From Sphingomonas trueperi (GTDB lineage: Bacteria > Pseudomonadota > Alphaproteobacteria > Sphingomonadales > Sphingomonadaceae), in assembly GCF_011927635.1 (NCBI RefSeq), contig NZ_JAATJB010000014.1:1-64000 (forward strand): a stretch of DNA of 64,000 bases, given 5' to 3'. Numbering within the stretch: position 1 is the stretch's first letter; each line of letters opens with the position of its first letter. The notes below the pieces were generated by a model. The model did no database searches and was not told the origin of the DNA. It saw nothing but the letters and a program-made list of their open reading frames with translations. Positions 34,891 through 43,455 of this stretch are shown one piece after another. A program made the translations under genes and the position numbers.

Positions 34891-36420
34891 TCAGTGCGCG
34901 GCGCTGGTATCCACCTTGCCGCGCGGGCGCGGGGTCAGCCAGATAATCCCGGCGGCGAACACGAAGATGATCGCCGAGAGCAGGAACACATGGGTGGTCG
35001 CCAGCGTCAGGCTCTCCTGATTGACGATCCGCTCCACCGCGGCGCGGACCTGGCCGATCGAGAATCCCTGCGCCATCAGCGCGTTCATCGTCGGATCTGT
35101 GTTGAGCCGCGAGACGATCTCGCTGCGCGCGATGCGCGAACTGTCGTCCCAGATGCTGGTCGAGATCGAGGTACCGATCGCGCCCGCCATGGTCCGCAGG
35201 AAGCTCATCACGCCTGCCGCCGATGCGGTCTCCTCCGGCAGCACCGATCCCAGCGCGAGCGTGGTCAGCGGGATGAAGAAGAAGGGCATGCCGAAGCCCT
35301 GGAGGAATTGCGGGAAGGCGAAGGTCCAGAACCCCGCCTGGCTGTTCCAGTAGACGCGGAGCAGCGCCGAAACGCCCAGCCAGAGGATGCCGAACGACAC
35401 CAGCAGCCGCGGATCGACCTTGTTCGACAGCTTGGCGACCACCGGTGACATGAACACCGCCGCCACGCCGGAGAAGGCGGTGGCATAGCCCGCATAGGTG
35501 GCGGTGTAGCCCTGGCTCGACTGGAGCCATTGCGGGATGATCACCGCCGAGGCGAAGAAGGTCGCAAAGGCGAAGCTCAGCGATAGCACCGATACGGTGA
35601 AGCCCCGGTGGCGGAACACGCGCAGATCGACGATCGGGTCCTTCGCGGTGATCTCCCAGGCGAGGAAGACGAGGAAGCCGATCGCGGCGATCACGCCCAG
35701 CCACACGATCGTCGCATCGTTGAACCAGTCATGCTCGCGGCCGAGGTCGAGCATGATCTGCAGCGCCGCGATCCACAGTACCAGCAGTGCAAGGCCGCCC
35801 TTGTCCACCGACAGCTTCTGCGTCGGCGTCTCGGCCTTGGTGAGCAGCCGCATCGCCCCGAACGCGCACAGCGCGGCGACGGGGATGTTGATGAAGAAGA
35901 TCCAGTGCCAGGACCAGTTGTCGCTGATCGTGCCGCCGGCGATCGGCCCGAGAATCGGCGCGACGACGGTGGTCATCGCCCAGAGCCCCATCGCCTGGGC
36001 GTGCTGTTCGGGCTTGAAGATGCGCAGCAGCAGCGTCTGGGTCAGCGGCATCAGCGGGCCGCCGCATAGCCCCTGGCCGATCCGGCAGGCGACGAGCATG
36101 CCGAGCGTGGTCGACATGCCGCACAGCACCGAGAAGATGCCGAAGCCGATCACGCCGAGGATGAACACCCGCACCACCCCGAACCGGCCCGCGAGCCAGC
36201 CGGTGAGCGGCACGCAGATCGCCTCGGCGACGGCGTAGGAGGTGATGATCCAAGTACCCTGGCTCGCCGAGATGCCCAGGCTGCCGGCGATGTGCGGCAC
36301 CGAGACATTGGCGATGGTGGTGTCGAGCACCACCATGAAGTTGGTCAACGCCAGCACCACGCCGGCGAGGATCAGCGAGGGCCCCTCCAGGAAGCCCCCG
36401 CGCTGCGTCTGGCCGTTCAT
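34891..36420 (-). CDS. emrB: DHA2 family multidrug efflux MFS transporter (EmrB/QacA type)
   Basis: This is a 509-residue inner-membrane drug:H+ antiporter with fourteen predicted spans. It shows the family motifs VVLDTTIANVSVPHIAGSLG in span 1, the motif-A-like LAGRFGVVRVFI and the motif-C region GPIAGGTISDNWSWHWIFFI. It forms a three-gene unit with an EmrA-like adaptor and a NodT outer-membrane channel, which together would pump compounds across both membranes. The genes lie behind a TetR-controlled promoter. Substrates are probably hydrophobic toxins; none can be named. Confidence 0.92.
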   Translation of the reverse strand: MNGQTQRGGFLEGPSLILAGVVLALTNFMVVLDTTIANVSVPHIAGSLGISASQGTWIITSYAVAEAICVPLTGWLAGRFGVVRVFILGVIGFGIFSVLCGMSTTLGMLVACRIGQGLCGGPLMPLTQTLLLRIFKPEQHAQAMGLWAMTTVVAPILGPIAGGTISDNWSWHWIFFINIPVAALCAFGAMRLLTKAETPTQKLSVDKGGLALLVLWIAALQIMLDLGREHDWFNDATIVWLGVIAAIGFLVFLAWEITAKDPIVDLRVFRHRGFTVSVLSLSFAFATFFASAVIIPQWLQSSQGYTATYAGYATAFSGVAAVFMSPVVAKLSNKVDPRLLVSFGILWLGVSALLRVYWNSQAGFWTFAFPQFLQGFGMPFFFIPLTTLALGSVLPEETASAAGVMSFLRTMAGAIGTSISTSIWDDSSRIARSEIVSRLNTDPTMNALMAQGFSIGQVRAAVERIVNQESLTLATTHVFLLSAIIFVFAAGIIWLTPRPRGKVDTSAAH

Positions 36421-36432
36421 GGCAGGCGTTCC

Positions 36433-37626
36433 TTACTTGGCCGAGGTATCGATCTCGGCATCCATCGACAGGCCGACGCGCAGCGGGTGCGCCTGCAGTT
36501 CCTTCGGATCGAGCGCGACGCGCACCGGCAGGCGCTGGACCACCTTGATCCAGTTGCCGGTCGCATTCTGCGCCGGGATCAGCGCGAAGGACGAGCCGGT
36601 GCCGCCCGAGAAGCCGACCACGCGGCCATGATACTTCACGTCGCCGCCATAGAGGTCGGAGGTCAGCTCGACCGGCTGGCCGACCTTCACGCGGGTCAGC
36701 TGGCCTTCCTTGAAGTTGGCGTCGACATAGAGCTGGTTGAGCGGGACGATCAGCATCAGCTGGGCGCCCGGTGCCACGCGCTGGCCGACCTGGACGTTGC
36801 GGCGGGTGACCACGCCGTCGAACGGCGCGCGGATGACGGTGCGGGCGAGGTCGAGCTTGGCCTGATCCACCTTGGCGCGCGCGGCCAGCACTTCCGGTGC
36901 CGTGGTCGCGGTGGCGCCGTTGACCAGCGCCTGATTCGCCGCCAGCTGTCCGCTGGCCGCGACGCGGGTCGAGTTTGCCTGGGCCAGTCCGGCCTTAGCG
37001 AGTTCGAGGTTCGCGCGTGCCGCCTGGAAGGCGTTGGTAGCCGAGGTCAGCTCCTCGCCCGAGACCGCGCCGTTGGGGGCGAGCTTCTGGCGACGGGAAA
37101 GGTCGATGCGGGCCTTCTCGAAATCGGCCTGGGCCGCGGTCACCTGCGCCCGCGCGCGGGCGATGTCGGCTTCGCGGGCCTGGACCTGCGCGGCCAGCGC
37201 TTCGCTGGTGGCCGAGGTCTGGCCGAACTGGCGGGTGGCGCGGGCGAGATCCGCCTCGGCCTGGGCCAGCGCGATCCTGGCGTCGCTGTCGTCGATCTGG
37301 ACGAGCACGTCGCCCTTCTTCACCGCCTGGGTGTCCGACACCGCCACGCGCAGTACCTGGCCGCCGGTCATCGGCGTGATGCTGGCGCTGTCGGCGCCGA
37401 CATAGGCGTTGTCGGTGCTCACATAATGGCTGCCGACGGCCATGTAATAGCCGCCATAGCCGAGGCCGGCGACCAGCACGAGGCCGCCGACGCCGAGCAT
37501 CAGCCGCTTGCGCAGGTTCTTGCGCTCGCTGTCGTCCATGTCTGTATGGGCGGGGGCCTGCGACGGCTCGTTGCGATCGGCGGCATCGCCGCGGGCGGAA
37601 TGGATGGCGGGTTCTGCATCAGCCAT
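36433..37626 (-). CDS. emrA: EmrA/HlyD-type membrane-fusion adaptor
   Basis: This is a 397-residue adaptor anchored by one span at about residues 42-62 (LMLGVGGLVLVAGLGYGGYY). The EmrA signature STDNAYVGADSASITPMTGG follows, then the lipoyl half, a coiled-coil hairpin of about 140 residues rich in alanine and glutamine, the second lipoyl half (VIRAPFDGVVTRRNVQVGQR) and a beta-barrel. It lies 12 bp before the EmrB gene, and its start overlaps the NodT stop by eight bases, so the three are co-translated. Confidence 0.93.
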   Translation of the reverse strand: MADAEPAIHSARGDAADRNEPSQAPAHTDMDDSERKNLRKRLMLGVGGLVLVAGLGYGGYYMAVGSHYVSTDNAYVGADSASITPMTGGQVLRVAVSDTQAVKKGDVLVQIDDSDARIALAQAEADLARATRQFGQTSATSEALAAQVQAREADIARARAQVTAAQADFEKARIDLSRRQKLAPNGAVSGEELTSATNAFQAARANLELAKAGLAQANSTRVAASGQLAANQALVNGATATTAPEVLAARAKVDQAKLDLARTVIRAPFDGVVTRRNVQVGQRVAPGAQLMLIVPLNQLYVDANFKEGQLTRVKVGQPVELTSDLYGGDVKYHGRVVGFSGGTGSSFALIPAQNATGNWIKVVQRLPVRVALDPKELQAHPLRVGLSMDAEIDTSAK

Positions 37627-39091
37627 GGGTCTTGACCTCGGAAGCGGCAGCGGCCGCGTTGTTGGTGGAAAAGCCTCCGCCGAGTGCGCGGACGAGCTGG
37701 ACGTCGAGCGTGAATGCGCGCGCTTCCAGGTCGGCGACGATCTGGCGGTTCTGCAACACCCTCTCCTCGGCGGTCAGAACATCGAGAAATCGCGACAGCC
37801 CGCCTTGATAGCGTTGCTGGGCGATCGAATAGGCCTGTTCGGAATCGTCCAGCGCCTGGCGGCTCTGGGCCAGGCGTGTGGCCAGCGCCTTCTGGCTGGT
37901 CACCGCGTCCGCCACGTCATGATAAGCGGTGGTGACGCTGTTGTCGTAGTTCGCGACCGCCTCGTCATAGGTCGCGCGCGCGCGGGCATATTGACCGCGC
38001 AGTTCGCCGCCATGGAAGATCGGCAGGCTGATCGCCGGGCCCGCCTGGAACACCGATGCGCCATTGCCTTTGACAAGGTTGTCAAGGCCGAGCGCGCCAT
38101 AGCCGGCGAGAGCGCTCAGGCGGATCGACGGGTAGAAATCGGCCCGCGCGGCCTTGATCCGGCTCGCGGCGGCTTCGACCCGCGCACGAGCGGCGGCGAC
38201 GTCCGGGCGGCGGCCGATCAGGTCGGTCGTCACGTCGGCCGGGATGCCGCGCGCCTCGGTCGGCGCGGCGGGCAGGGCGATGCTCAGGCCGCGATCGGGG
38301 CCCTGGCCGAGCAGCGCGGCGATGCGGTTGCGGGTAAGGCCGATATCCTCGTCGATCGCGGCGAGCTGCGCGCGGGCGGCGGGGACGGCGGCGGCCGCCT
38401 GCTTCTCTTCGGCGCGGGTTTCGAGGCCGTTGGTCACGCGATCGGTGACCAGCTTTTGCGTGGCGAGGCGAACCTCCAGCGCGCGCTCCTGCACCCGGCG
38501 ATCGGCCGCGAGGCGGGCGAGATCGGCATAGGCGGCGGCGATGTTGGTCGAGAGCGCGAGCCGCGCCTGTTCCAGCTCCAACCGCGCGGCTTCCGCTTCC
38601 GACGTGGCGGCGGCGAGCTGGGCGCGGTTCTTGCCCCAGAGATCCAGGTCGAAGGCCAGGTTGAGCGTGCCATAGCCGAGGGTCTGCACGTTCGATCCGA
38701 TCTCGATCGGCAGCCCGTCGCCGGTGTTGATCTGGTTGGCCGCGGCCGAACCGCTGGCATCCACGCGCGGCAGCCGGGCGGCGCCGACCTGGACGGCATA
38801 GGCCTGGGCCGAGCGCAACCGCGCGGCGGCCGCCGCCAGGTTGGGCGCGCCGCGGAAGGCCTCGTCCATCAATGCGTTGAGCTGCGGATCGTTATAGGCG
38901 GTCCACCAGTTGGTGACGGGCCACTGCGCCTGGGTCTGGGCGGTACCGGCGAGCGACTGGCTGGCGGCGTAGCTGTCCGCCGCGCGCACTTCCGGCCGGG
39001 CGCCGAGGTTCGGCACCGGCGCGCACGCGGCCAGCGCGGAGGCGGCAGCCGCAGACAGCAACAAGGGCCTTGTTGGGAAACGACTCATCAT
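37619..39091 (-). CDS. NodT family outer-membrane efflux lipoprotein
   Basis: This is a 490-residue TolC-like channel protein. The N-terminus has a lipoprotein signal with lipobox SALAAC, so the mature protein starts at C22 or close by. Two OEP repeats follow (RAAPNLAAAAARLRSAQAY region and the region starting DLIGRRPDVAAARARVEAAA), the classic NodT arrangement. It is the first gene of the efflux unit. A TetR operator-like palindrome ends 12 bp upstream of its start. A second ATG three bases later (39088) is equally possible. Confidence 0.92.
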   Translation of the reverse strand: MMSRFPTRPLLLSAAAASALAACAPVPNLGARPEVRAADSYAASQSLAGTAQTQAQWPVTNWWTAYNDPQLNALMDEAFRGAPNLAAAAARLRSAQAYAVQVGAARLPRVDASGSAAANQINTGDGLPIEIGSNVQTLGYGTLNLAFDLDLWGKNRAQLAAATSEAEAARLELEQARLALSTNIAAAYADLARLAADRRVQERALEVRLATQKLVTDRVTNGLETRAEEKQAAAAVPAARAQLAAIDEDIGLTRNRIAALLGQGPDRGLSIALPAAPTEARGIPADVTTDLIGRRPDVAAARARVEAAASRIKAARADFYPSIRLSALAGYGALGLDNLVKGNGASVFQAGPAISLPIFHGGELRGQYARARATYDEAVANYDNSVTTAYHDVADAVTSQKALATRLAQSRQALDDSEQAYSIAQQRYQGGLSRFLDVLTAEERVLQNRQIVADLEARAFTLDVQLVRALGGGFSTNNAAAAASEVKTHG

Positions 39092-39102
39092 GGTCTGGAA
39101 AA

Positions 39103-39121
39103 AACCGTACTATTGGGTACG
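39103..39121. promoter_or_regulatory. TetR operator copy 1 (efflux side)
   Basis: The 19-bp stretch, read on the minus strand, is CGTACCCAATAGTACGGTT. It matches operator copy 2 with a single mismatch in inverted orientation, and each copy is itself an imperfect dyad with CGTAC/GTACG ends. It sits directly upstream of the NodT start, where repressor binding would block the efflux operon. Confidence 0.65.
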
Positions 39122-39163
39122 AGTTCCAGATGGAGAGGGCTTCCGGCCTTGTCAATAGAAAAT

Positions 39164-39182
39164 CGTACCCTATAGTACGGTT
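39164..39182. promoter_or_regulatory. TetR operator copy 2 (regulator side)
   Basis: CGTACCCTATAGTACGGTT lies immediately before the TetR ATG, with no room for a ribosome site, so the regulator mRNA is probably leaderless or nearly so. It is the near-perfect mirror of copy 1, 42 bp away. The two give a symmetric divergent control region. Confidence 0.65.
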
Positions 39183-39824
39183 ATGGAAATCGTAACCCCT
39201 AAATGTCTCGGCAAACGCGAAGCGCGGAAACAGGATCGGCGTGCCGCCATCCTTGCCATCGCCAAGCGCCACTTCATGGAGCAGGGCTATGTCGGCGTCT
39301 CCATGTCGGCGATCGCGGCCGAGCTGGGTGGCTCCAAGGGCACGCTGTGGAGCTATTTCGCGTCGAAGGAAGAATTGTTCGACGCCTGCGTGGACGAAGT
39401 GACGCGCGAGTATCGCGAGCAGGTGATGCAGCTGCTGGTGCCGTCGGACAATCTCCAGGCGACGCTCTGTGCGTTCATCCGCAGCCTGTTGCGGAAAGTG
39501 ACCTCGCGCGAGGCGATCCAGCTGCACCGGGTGATCCACGCCGAGGTCGAGCGTTCGCCGGAAATGGGGGAGATCTTCTTCCGCCGTGGCCCGCAGCGCA
39601 CGCGCGAGCTGCTGGCGGCGCATCTGCAGGACGCGATGCACAAGGGGCAGCTGCGCGCCGCCGATCCGCTCAAGGCGGCGTTTGCGCTGACCAGCCTGTG
39701 CATGGGCTCGCAGCAGCGGGCGATGCTGGGCCACCAGTTCAGCGATGCCGAGATCGAGGACGAGACCGATTATATCGTCGATCTCTTCCTTCGGGCATTT
39801 GCACCCGAGCCGGGCGCCGCCTAG
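39183..39824 (+). CDS. TetR family repressor of the EmrAB-NodT pump
   Basis: This is a 213-residue TetR regulator. The N-terminal helix-turn-helix is at about residues 20-65 (ILAIAKRHFMEQGYVGVSMS, then ELGGSKGTLWSYFASKEELF). The C-terminal ligand domain resembles the AefR/AcrR-C group (LHRVIHAEVERSPEMGEIFF). It is divergent from the efflux operon, and two mirrored operators lie in the 91-bp gap, so it most likely represses both itself and the pump until a pump substrate binds. Confidence 0.93.
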   Translation: MEIVTPKCLGKREARKQDRRAAILAIAKRHFMEQGYVGVSMSAIAAELGGSKGTLWSYFASKEELFDACVDEVTREYREQVMQLLVPSDNLQATLCAFIRSLLRKVTSREAIQLHRVIHAEVERSPEMGEIFFRRGPQRTRELLAAHLQDAMHKGQLRAADPLKAAFALTSLCMGSQQRAMLGHQFSDAEIEDETDYIVDLFLRAFAPEPGAA

Positions 39825-39847
39825 GCTTCCCACGAGGGGGTAAGGAC

Positions 39848-40348
39848 ATGCGGCGGCCAGAGCACCATCATCGCAGCGCCGTGCGCGCGGCAGTCGCCGT
39901 TGCGGCGCTGCTGGTGGCCGGATGCAGCAGCGAGCCCCCCGCACCGCCGCCGCCCTCGCTTGCCTATGCCGGCCTGCCGGTCAGCGGCAGCCTCGCCGAT
40001 GCCAAGCGTGCCGGGTTCGACCAGTGCCTCCAGATGGATGGCGGCCATCTGCGCTGCCGTCGCTCCGGGGTGATGCTGCTGGGCGAGGGCCCGTATGAGG
40101 CGGCGCTCGACCTGACGGGCGGCGACGGCGCGAGCGGCTTCCGCCAGATTACCTTGTGGCACGATCGCGACCAGTCGGCGGTGCTCAAGGTCGGCGAGGC
40201 GCTGAAGAAGCAGGGTTGGGCATTCAGCTATACCGGCGAAGGCGGGCGCGGGGACCAGATGATCCTGACCCGAAAGGGCGCCCCCGTGCATTTCTCGATC
40301 GACCTCAGCTATTGGGGCAAGCGCCGGGTGCGGATTCTGCCCGAATAG
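39848..40348 (+). CDS. Putative lipoprotein of unknown function
   Basis: This is a 166-residue protein with a basic N-terminus, a hydrophobic stretch and the lipobox LLVAGC, so C24 or close would be lipidated. A proline-rich linker (EPPAPPPPS) follows. The rest is a small mixed alpha/beta domain with two cysteines (QCLQMDGGHLRC) that could form a disulfide. The start at 39848 follows TAAGGAC; the frame is open upstream but overlaps the TetR gene. I do not recognise the family. It lies 23 bp after TetR and may share its transcript. Confidence 0.7.
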   Translation: MRRPEHHHRSAVRAAVAVAALLVAGCSSEPPAPPPPSLAYAGLPVSGSLADAKRAGFDQCLQMDGGHLRCRRSGVMLLGEGPYEAALDLTGGDGASGFRQITLWHDRDQSAVLKVGEALKKQGWAFSYTGEGGRGDQMILTRKGAPVHFSIDLSYWGKRRVRILPE

Positions 40349-40420
40349 GACGACCCCGCCGGCGCATCGCTTCGGCGCGAACCGATTGTTGCCTCGTCGG
40401 CAGCGTAATAACCGGCCGCC

Positions 40421-41059
40421 ATGAAGATCCCATCCTTCCGCATCGCCTTGCTCGCCGCGCTGCTGCCGGCATCCGCGTTCGCCGCCGCGGTGCAGGACGA
40501 CGACGTCGATCCCGCCAAGATCGACGTGCGCGACGCGATCGCCTGCCGCCTCGATGCGCCGACCTATGCCGGCTTCGCCAATGCCGTGGCGGGCGATGAC
40601 GCGATGGCCGCCAAGCTCGGCTGGAAGCCGGTGAAGTCCACCAATTTCCTGCTCAAGGAATATGATCTGCCCGCCCCGATCACCGTGGCCGGGGCGTACA
40701 GCACGCGGCGCATCGCGTTCACCTCCAGCGGCATCCTGGCGATCCTCGACGAGCCCGATCCCGAGGTCGTCGCGGGCAAGGAGAAGATCGAGAACGCGAT
40801 GGGGTCGGACGGGCTGGTCGACGCGCTGGTCGCCTCGGGCAAGGTGACGCGGGCGCAGGCCGAAGCAGAGATCAAGTTTCGCAAGTTCCTCGGCGAGCGC
40901 GTGATCAGCGACGTCACCGATCCTGCCGATGGCGATCATTTCCGCGCCCACACCCGCATTGCGCTGAACGTGTCCAACGCCACGACGCACCCGGGCAAGA
41001 CCCTGTACGGCTGCTCGTACAAGATCGACCTGCTCGACAAGGAGGGCAACCCGCTATGA
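40421..41059 (+). CDS. Secreted hypothetical protein
   Basis: This is a 212-residue protein with a signal peptide (MKIPSFRIALLAALLPASAF, cleaved near AFAA). The mature part is predicted globular and mixed; cysteines occur in IACRLDAP and YGCSYK, possibly forming a disulfide. No catalytic motif or known family is evident. Its stop overlaps the start of the next small secreted protein by four bases, so the two act together or are at least co-translated. Confidence 0.75.
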   Translation: MKIPSFRIALLAALLPASAFAAAVQDDDVDPAKIDVRDAIACRLDAPTYAGFANAVAGDDAMAAKLGWKPVKSTNFLLKEYDLPAPITVAGAYSTRRIAFTSSGILAILDEPDPEVVAGKEKIENAMGSDGLVDALVASGKVTRAQAEAEIKFRKFLGERVISDVTDPADGDHFRAHTRIALNVSNATTHPGKTLYGCSYKIDLLDKEGNPL

Positions 41060-41376
41060 TCGGCATGCTGATCGCACTTGCCGGGGCGGCAATGCCGGTG
41101 CAGGACGGCACGGACGTCTTCATCGGTACGGTGGAGCTGGACGGCACTGCCCTCATCCTGCGGCGCTGCGACCTGGCCGAGAACCGCTATGCGCTGGCCG
41201 AGGCGCCAGGCGGGCATGTGCTGGACACGCTCCGCAAGGCCGGGCTGCCCGCCTATGGCGAGGTGATCGGGCGCTATGTCGAGGGGAAGGATGGCGGCTC
41301 GATCCTGCAGGTCGAGCACGTCGAGGCGCTGACGCCGGGCAAGACCTGCCACCTGTCGGACGCGCTCGGCGGCTAG
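41056..41376 (+). CDS. Small exported hypothetical protein
   Basis: This is a 106-residue protein translationally coupled to the secreted protein before it. A short hydrophobic N-terminus (MIGMLIALAGAAMPV) may be a signal peptide. The remainder is beta-rich (DVFIGTVELDGTALILRRCD and IGRYVEGKDGGSILQVEHVE) like a small OB or lipocalin-type domain; two cysteines are present. The stop codon TAG is part of the palindromic repeat element that follows. Confidence 0.7.
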   Translation: MIGMLIALAGAAMPVQDGTDVFIGTVELDGTALILRRCDLAENRYALAEAPGGHVLDTLRKAGLPAYGEVIGRYVEGKDGGSILQVEHVEALTPGKTCHLSDALGG

Positions 41377-41469
41377 AGCATTTTCAAGTTGACCGTGTAC
41401 GGTCAACGACTCGGAAAATGCGGCAAACAAACATCTAGAGCGTCTTCACCCATGGTGAAAACGCTCTAG
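41373..41469. repeat. Composite palindromic element (REP-like) between converging genes
   Basis: The element has outer arms CTAGAGC (41373-41379) and GCTCTAG (41463-41469). Inside are GCATTTTC/GAAAATGC (41378-41385 and 41414-41421) enclosing GTTGACCG-TGTA-CGGTCAAC (41388-41407), then CTAGAGCGT-c-TTCACC, loop CAT, GGTGAA-a-ACGCTCTAG (41435-41469). Two stacked hairpins of this kind, starting with TAGAGC, are typical of dispersed intergenic repeats in Alphaproteobacteria and can act as bidirectional terminators. The arms supply the TAG stop codons of both flanking genes. Confidence 0.7.
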
Positions 41470-41855
41470 CGCCGCACTCCGCCTGCCCACAGCGCCCACG
41501 AGCAGAGCAAAGGCTGCACGAACAGCCGCGGCGCGTGATAGGCCCAGCCAAGCCCGGTGCCGGTCGAGAGGTCCTGCACCGCGTGCTGGAGGTTCGCCGG
41601 GAACACGCAGAGCGCGTAGAGCGCCAGCATCACGCCAGCGAGCTTGCGCAGCCGCACCGTCAGCAGCGCGAGCGCACCCCCGATCTCGCAGAGCCCGGTG
41701 CCCGCGATGACCAGGGCGGGGTAGGGCACCCAGCCCGGCGTGATGTGCAGGAACGGGCGCGGCACCATCAGGTGCAGCACGCCCGCCAGCAGATAGAGGC
41801 ACGCCAGCGTGATGCGCGCGCGGCGGCGCGATCGCGTCTCGTCTGGCGTGCCCAT
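41466..41855 (-). CDS. DoxX family membrane protein
   Basis: This is a 129-residue inner-membrane protein with four spans, of the DoxX/MauE-like family. It shows ITLACLYLLAGVLHLM (about 14-30), LVIAGTGLCEIGGALALL, GVMLALYALCVFPANLQHAV and a last span near FVQPLLCSWALW. DoxX-like proteins associate with quinone or redox enzymes, but most have no known role. It lies four bases after the fumarase stop on the same strand, and its own stop is inside the palindromic repeat. Confidence 0.82.
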   Translation of the reverse strand: MGTPDETRSRRRARITLACLYLLAGVLHLMVPRPFLHITPGWVPYPALVIAGTGLCEIGGALALLTVRLRKLAGVMLALYALCVFPANLQHAVQDLSTGTGLGWAYHAPRLFVQPLLCSWALWAGGVRR

Positions 41856-41859
41856 GGCC

Positions 41860-43383
41860 TCAGGCCTGCTGGAGCAGTCGCTCCTTGGCGATCTTCTCGC
41901 GCCATACCAGCGGGCCGGTATGGTGGACGCTCTCCCCGGTCGCGTCCACCGCGACGGTGACCGGCATGTCCTTCACGTCGAACTCGTAGATCGCTTCCAT
42001 GCCGAGATCCTCGAAGCCGACGACCCGCGCACCCTTGATCGCGCGGGCCACGAGATAGGCCGCACCGCCCACCGCCATCAGATAGGCGGCCTTGTGCTGG
42101 CGGATCGCCTCGATCGCCACCGGACCGCGCTCGGCCTTGCCGACCATCGCGATCAGCCCGGTCTGGGCGAGCATCATCTCGGTGAACTTGTCCATGCGGG
42201 TCGCGGTGGTGGGGCCGGCAGGGCCGACCACCTCGTCCCGCACCGGATCGACCGGGCCGACATAATAGATCACCCGGCCCTTGAAATCGACGGGCAGTTC
42301 CTCGCCCTTGGCCAGCATGTCCTGGATGCGCTTGTGCGCGGCGTCGCGACCGGTGAGCATCTTGCCGTTGAGCAGCAGGCGATCGCCCGGCTTCCAGCTT
42401 GCCACCACTTCCGGGGTCAGCGTGTCGAGATCGACGCGGATCGATTCCTTCGATGGCGTCCACTCCACCTTCGGCCACTCGTCGAGGCTCGGCGGGTCGA
42501 GATAGACCGGGCCGCTGCCGTCGAGGCTGAAATGCGCGTGGCGGGTCGCAGCGCAGTTGGGGATCATCGCGATCGGCTTGGACGCGGCGTGGGTCGGATA
42601 GTCGAGGATCTTCACGTCGAGGATCGTCGCCAGGCCGCCCAGGCCCTGCGCGCCGATGCCGAGCGCGTTGACCTTGTCGAAGATCTCGATGCGGAGGCGC
42701 TCGATGTCGTTCTGCGGGCCCCGCTGCTTGAGCTGGGCCATGTCGATGTCGCCCATCAGCGACTTCTTGGCGAGCGTCACCGCCTTCTCGGCCGTGCCGC
42801 CGATGCCGATGCCGAGCATGCCCGGCGGGCACCAGCCGGCACCCATCTTCGGGGCCATCTCGAGCACCCAGTCGACGATCGAGTCGCTCGGGTTGAGCAT
42901 GGCGAACTTCGACTTGTTCTCCGAGCCGCCGCCCTTCGCCGCCAGCTCGACATGGACATGGTCGCCGGGGACCATCTCGACGTTGAGCACGCAAGGGGTA
43001 TTGTCCTTGGTGTTGACGCGGCTGAACGCCGGATCGCGCAGGATCGAGGCGCGCAGGCGGTTCTCGGGATGCAGGTACGCGCGGCGCACGCCTTCATCGA
43101 CCACGTCCTGCAGCGAGCGCTCGCTGTCCAGCACGCACTTCTGGCCCCACTGGATGAACACGGTGACGATGCCGGTGTCCTGGCAGATCGGGCGATGGCC
43201 TTCGGCGCACATCCGGCTGTTGGTGAGGATCTGCGCGATGGCGTCCTTGGCAGCGGGGCCTTGCTCGGCCTCGTAAGCGTCGCCCAGCGCGCGGATATAA
43301 TCCATCGGGTGGTAATAGGAGATGTACTGGAGCGCGTCGGCGACGCTCTCGATCAGATCGGCTTCCTTGATGAGGACGGTCAT
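41860..43383 (-). CDS. fumA: Class I fumarate hydratase (4Fe-4S)
   Basis: This is a 507-residue oxygen-sensitive fumarase that interconverts fumarate and malate in the TCA cycle. The alpha part has the cluster cysteines in RPICQDTG, IPNCAATRH and AGWCPPGM; the beta part follows from about residue 330 (GDRLLLNGKMLTGRDAAHKR) with VGPAGPTTATRMD and VFIQWG in the first part. Length and order match the fused single-chain FumA/FumB type. The start at 43383 gives MTVLIKEADLIESVADAL; the frame stays open for 20 further codons upstream with no better start. Confidence 0.95.
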   Translation of the reverse strand: MTVLIKEADLIESVADALQYISYYHPMDYIRALGDAYEAEQGPAAKDAIAQILTNSRMCAEGHRPICQDTGIVTVFIQWGQKCVLDSERSLQDVVDEGVRRAYLHPENRLRASILRDPAFSRVNTKDNTPCVLNVEMVPGDHVHVELAAKGGGSENKSKFAMLNPSDSIVDWVLEMAPKMGAGWCPPGMLGIGIGGTAEKAVTLAKKSLMGDIDMAQLKQRGPQNDIERLRIEIFDKVNALGIGAQGLGGLATILDVKILDYPTHAASKPIAMIPNCAATRHAHFSLDGSGPVYLDPPSLDEWPKVEWTPSKESIRVDLDTLTPEVVASWKPGDRLLLNGKMLTGRDAAHKRIQDMLAKGEELPVDFKGRVIYYVGPVDPVRDEVVGPAGPTTATRMDKFTEMMLAQTGLIAMVGKAERGPVAIEAIRQHKAAYLMAVGGAAYLVARAIKGARVVGFEDLGMEAIYEFDVKDMPVTVAVDATGESVHHTGPLVWREKIAKERLLQQA

Positions 43384-43455
43384 GGATACTGCCTGCAGAA
43401 AATGGGGCCCGGTGCGGGCGTCACCCGTGTCTCTATAGGCCAAGTCGCGGCAGGA

